Under the pieces are notes generated by a model. The model ran no database searches and was not told where the DNA came from. It was given only the letters and a program-made list of their open reading frames with translations. Below, in pieces: positions 62,387 through 64,000 of a stretch of DNA of 64,000 nucleotides (its first letter is position 1; each line of letters starts with the position of its first letter). The stretch is from Lasiosphaeris hirsuta (lineage: Eukaryota > Ascomycota > Sordariomycetes > Sordariales > Lasiosphaeriaceae). A program made the translations under genes and the position numbers. The stretch lies in NCBI GenBank assembly GCA_030549175.1, contig JAUKUA010000007.1:4402001-4466000 (forward strand). Reading direction: 5' to 3'.

Positions 62387-64000
62387 GTGCCCATCATATC
62401 CCATCATAATTGGGGAAGAAAGGACATCGGGTGGCGAAACCCCCCACCAAGAATGGTGCAAATCGATGGCTTCTCCAAATATGTGGAATTTCTTCTCAAG
62501 GGCAAAGTGCGTATAGACTACTCGGACCGCTCGCAAGCCGAATACGTACGCCGCCAGGGCCCCGGGCCACGCACGGCCCGGAGGGCCGGCGCTTATTTTG
62601 GCGCTTCCCTGCGCGACCTAGCGCCGCCCACAGATGAGCACGACGCCGACCACGCGAGGGATACTCGCCACAAGACGACCAAGCTCGACCCCGAGTTCGA
62701 GGCCTTTCGCATAGCCAGATACATTAGCAATTACGAGAGCCAGCCAGAGACCCTGGACCCTGTCGTGCCACCAACCCCTACTTGCCAGGGGAGCAGCCGA
62801 ATGCCAAAGCCCGAGTTCGACCTTCACTGGCTGTACGCTGACTTTTCAACAGAGCCACACTACGTCCCGTCCATGTTACCGCCCATGCCGGATCCGGATT
62901 CAGTCATCACGGATTGGGATTGGAACAGGGTCCAGCATGAACTAAGCCAGCGCGACGGGCTCGGAGACGATCGATACACGCTAACTTGGTTCCTCGCTGG
63001 GCTCTTATTCTCCACGGACCCAATGCTCTGAGAAATGCAGAGAGCCGTGCTATCAGCGCCGGCTCTCTCCCTACGCGGCTGCCGGGACTCTCGCCCATTT
63101 TCCTTCTCGAGCGCCTGTCTAGGAAACATCGGCCCAAACTGTCGGAAGGATGGCTGCGGTGTCTGGTCGACTACGCAGTTGCGTTGACGACGCTCCAGCG
63201 GGCCGAGAGGCTACTCTGGGCGCTCGACAAGGGCGATGAGAAACAGGTAGTAGAGGAGCTCCGCAATGTCAATCACTAGGGCTGGTGCCCCATGGAGTTC
63301 CCGGACTGGCTGCTACTCGAGGTGGATCGTGGGTTCCTTATACGCCCTGTCTAGGCGCGCATCGCACTGTCCATGATCAATCCGCCTGGTGGACGTAGCT
63401 GCGTTATGCAGCTTAACATGGGAGAGGGCAAATCGTCCGTTATCATCCCCATCGTGGCCGCCGAGCCTTGCCAACGGGCCTTGCCTAAGCCGCGTCATCG
63501 TGCCCAAGTCGCAATCGAGGCAGATGACGCACACACTGACGCGTGCCCTGGGTGGTTTGTTGGATCGACAGATATATCGGCTAGGCCGCTCCCAGGGCAC
63601 CTGGGGTTCCCAGTACTATAGGAGATGCGCAAAAGACGGGGGCATATTCCTGTGCAAACCCGAGAGCCTGCTGTCGTTTAAACTGTCGGCCCTAGAAGCT
63701 GCACTGAACGGCAAGGATGAGGACTCGGAAATACGGGACTCCTATCGCAAGGATGAGATCTCCCGGCCCCTTTTAGGAACACAGTACCACTTTGACAAAT
63801 GTTCGAGGGACGTTATCGACGAAACTGACGACGTCTTCAGCACTAAGTCGGAGCTCATATATACGATGGGACAAAAACTGGCCGCGGATTTCAGCCCTAT
63901 GAGATGGCGTCTGATCCAGAGCATCCTCGGGCTGGCGGCCGAGATAATCCCGAAGCTCTCCCAACAGTATCCTGACAAATTTGAGGTGGACTCCAAACGC
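62387..64000 (+). pseudogene. DUF3638-type large protein fragment, broken, runs off the edge
   Basis: Plus-strand pieces in order: PEFDLHWLYADFSTEPHYVPS and TLTWFLAGLLF (62387-63031); then in another frame RNAESRAISAGSLPTRLPGLSPIFLLE, LVDYAVALTTLQRAERLL and WLLLEVDRGFLIRPV, a TAG, then CVMQLNMGEGKSSVIIPIVAA (about 63403-63465). After a further frame change come LLSFKLSALEAAL, GTQYHFDKCSRDVIDETDD, SELIYTMGQ and FSPMRWRL to the end. The order matches DUF3638/DUF3645 proteins of several thousand residues, with the P-loop-like GEGKSS. Two in-frame TAG stops (about 63277, 63352) and at least two frameshifts break it. One TAG replaces a usual Gln (C to T), as RIP would cause. The 5' part is missing: sequence before 62330 is AT-rich repeat. 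Confidence 0.75.

Overview
This window looks like chromosomal DNA of a filamentous ascomycete (Pezizomycotina, most likely Sordariomycetes). Genes are GC-rich and carry 45-145 nt introns with GT..AG ends and CTAAC-type branch points. The families are typical of these fungi: HET, HeLo-NACHT, Zn2Cys6, DUF3433, DUF2828, CorA-like, Fot1/pogo, copia and Tad-type LINE. Relics show G>A and C>T stop codons, compatible with repeat-induced point mutation (RIP). Species cannot be named from the sequence. All gene models were made by reading frames, splice sites and family motifs by eye; no search was run.

Left part (1-20.7 kb): a surface-type single-pass protein (693-1652); an AT-rich block with diverged repeats; a HET-domain gene with a frameshift in a G tract (5445-6823); a wrecked HeLo-NACHT (NLR-like) gene (7172-9074, minus); a DUF3433 membrane protein (9816-11996, minus); a GPI-type Cys-rich secreted protein (12516-13388); and several secreted proteins, including a small Kex2-type one split by a T-rich intron (18490-18924). 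A hypothetical protein follows (19724-20707, minus).

Middle part (21-43.6 kb): a seven-helix membrane protein whose last codons and stop lie in a copia-type LTR fragment; a divergent pair made of an N-myristoylation-type coiled-coil protein and an Hsp70-like ATPase (23175-27607); a small membrane protein; then about 9 kb of relics. These include HET-type and membrane-protein remnants and a protease-like/CorA-like fusion pseudogene split by a 1.86 kb Fot1/pogo transposon with 47-bp terminal inverted repeats and a TA duplication. A copia gag relic follows. Next come an arginyl-tRNA-synthetase-like protein that has lost both class I signature motifs (37863-40079, minus) and an apparently intact six-exon CorA-like protein (41094-43580, minus).

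Right part (43.6-64 kb): 4.1 kb without a recognisable gene; a secreted GH5 mannanase-type enzyme (47724-49077); a six-Cys small secreted protein; a DUF1445 / D-glutamate-cyclase-family enzyme divergent from a Zn2Cys6 regulator (50715-55064); a paralogue of the 15.5 kb secreted protein (55638-56144, minus); a DUF2828 von Willebrand-A-like protein (57448-59922); a LINE 3' end; an AT-rich block; and a broken DUF3638 gene running off the right edge.

Functionally the window mixes housekeeping-like genes with secreted proteins and allorecognition/innate-immunity-type genes, several of them decaying. The strongest leads are the signature-less ArgRS-like protein, the Hsp70-like/coiled-coil pair, the LTR-supplied C-terminus, and the transposon-split CorA-like pseudogene.
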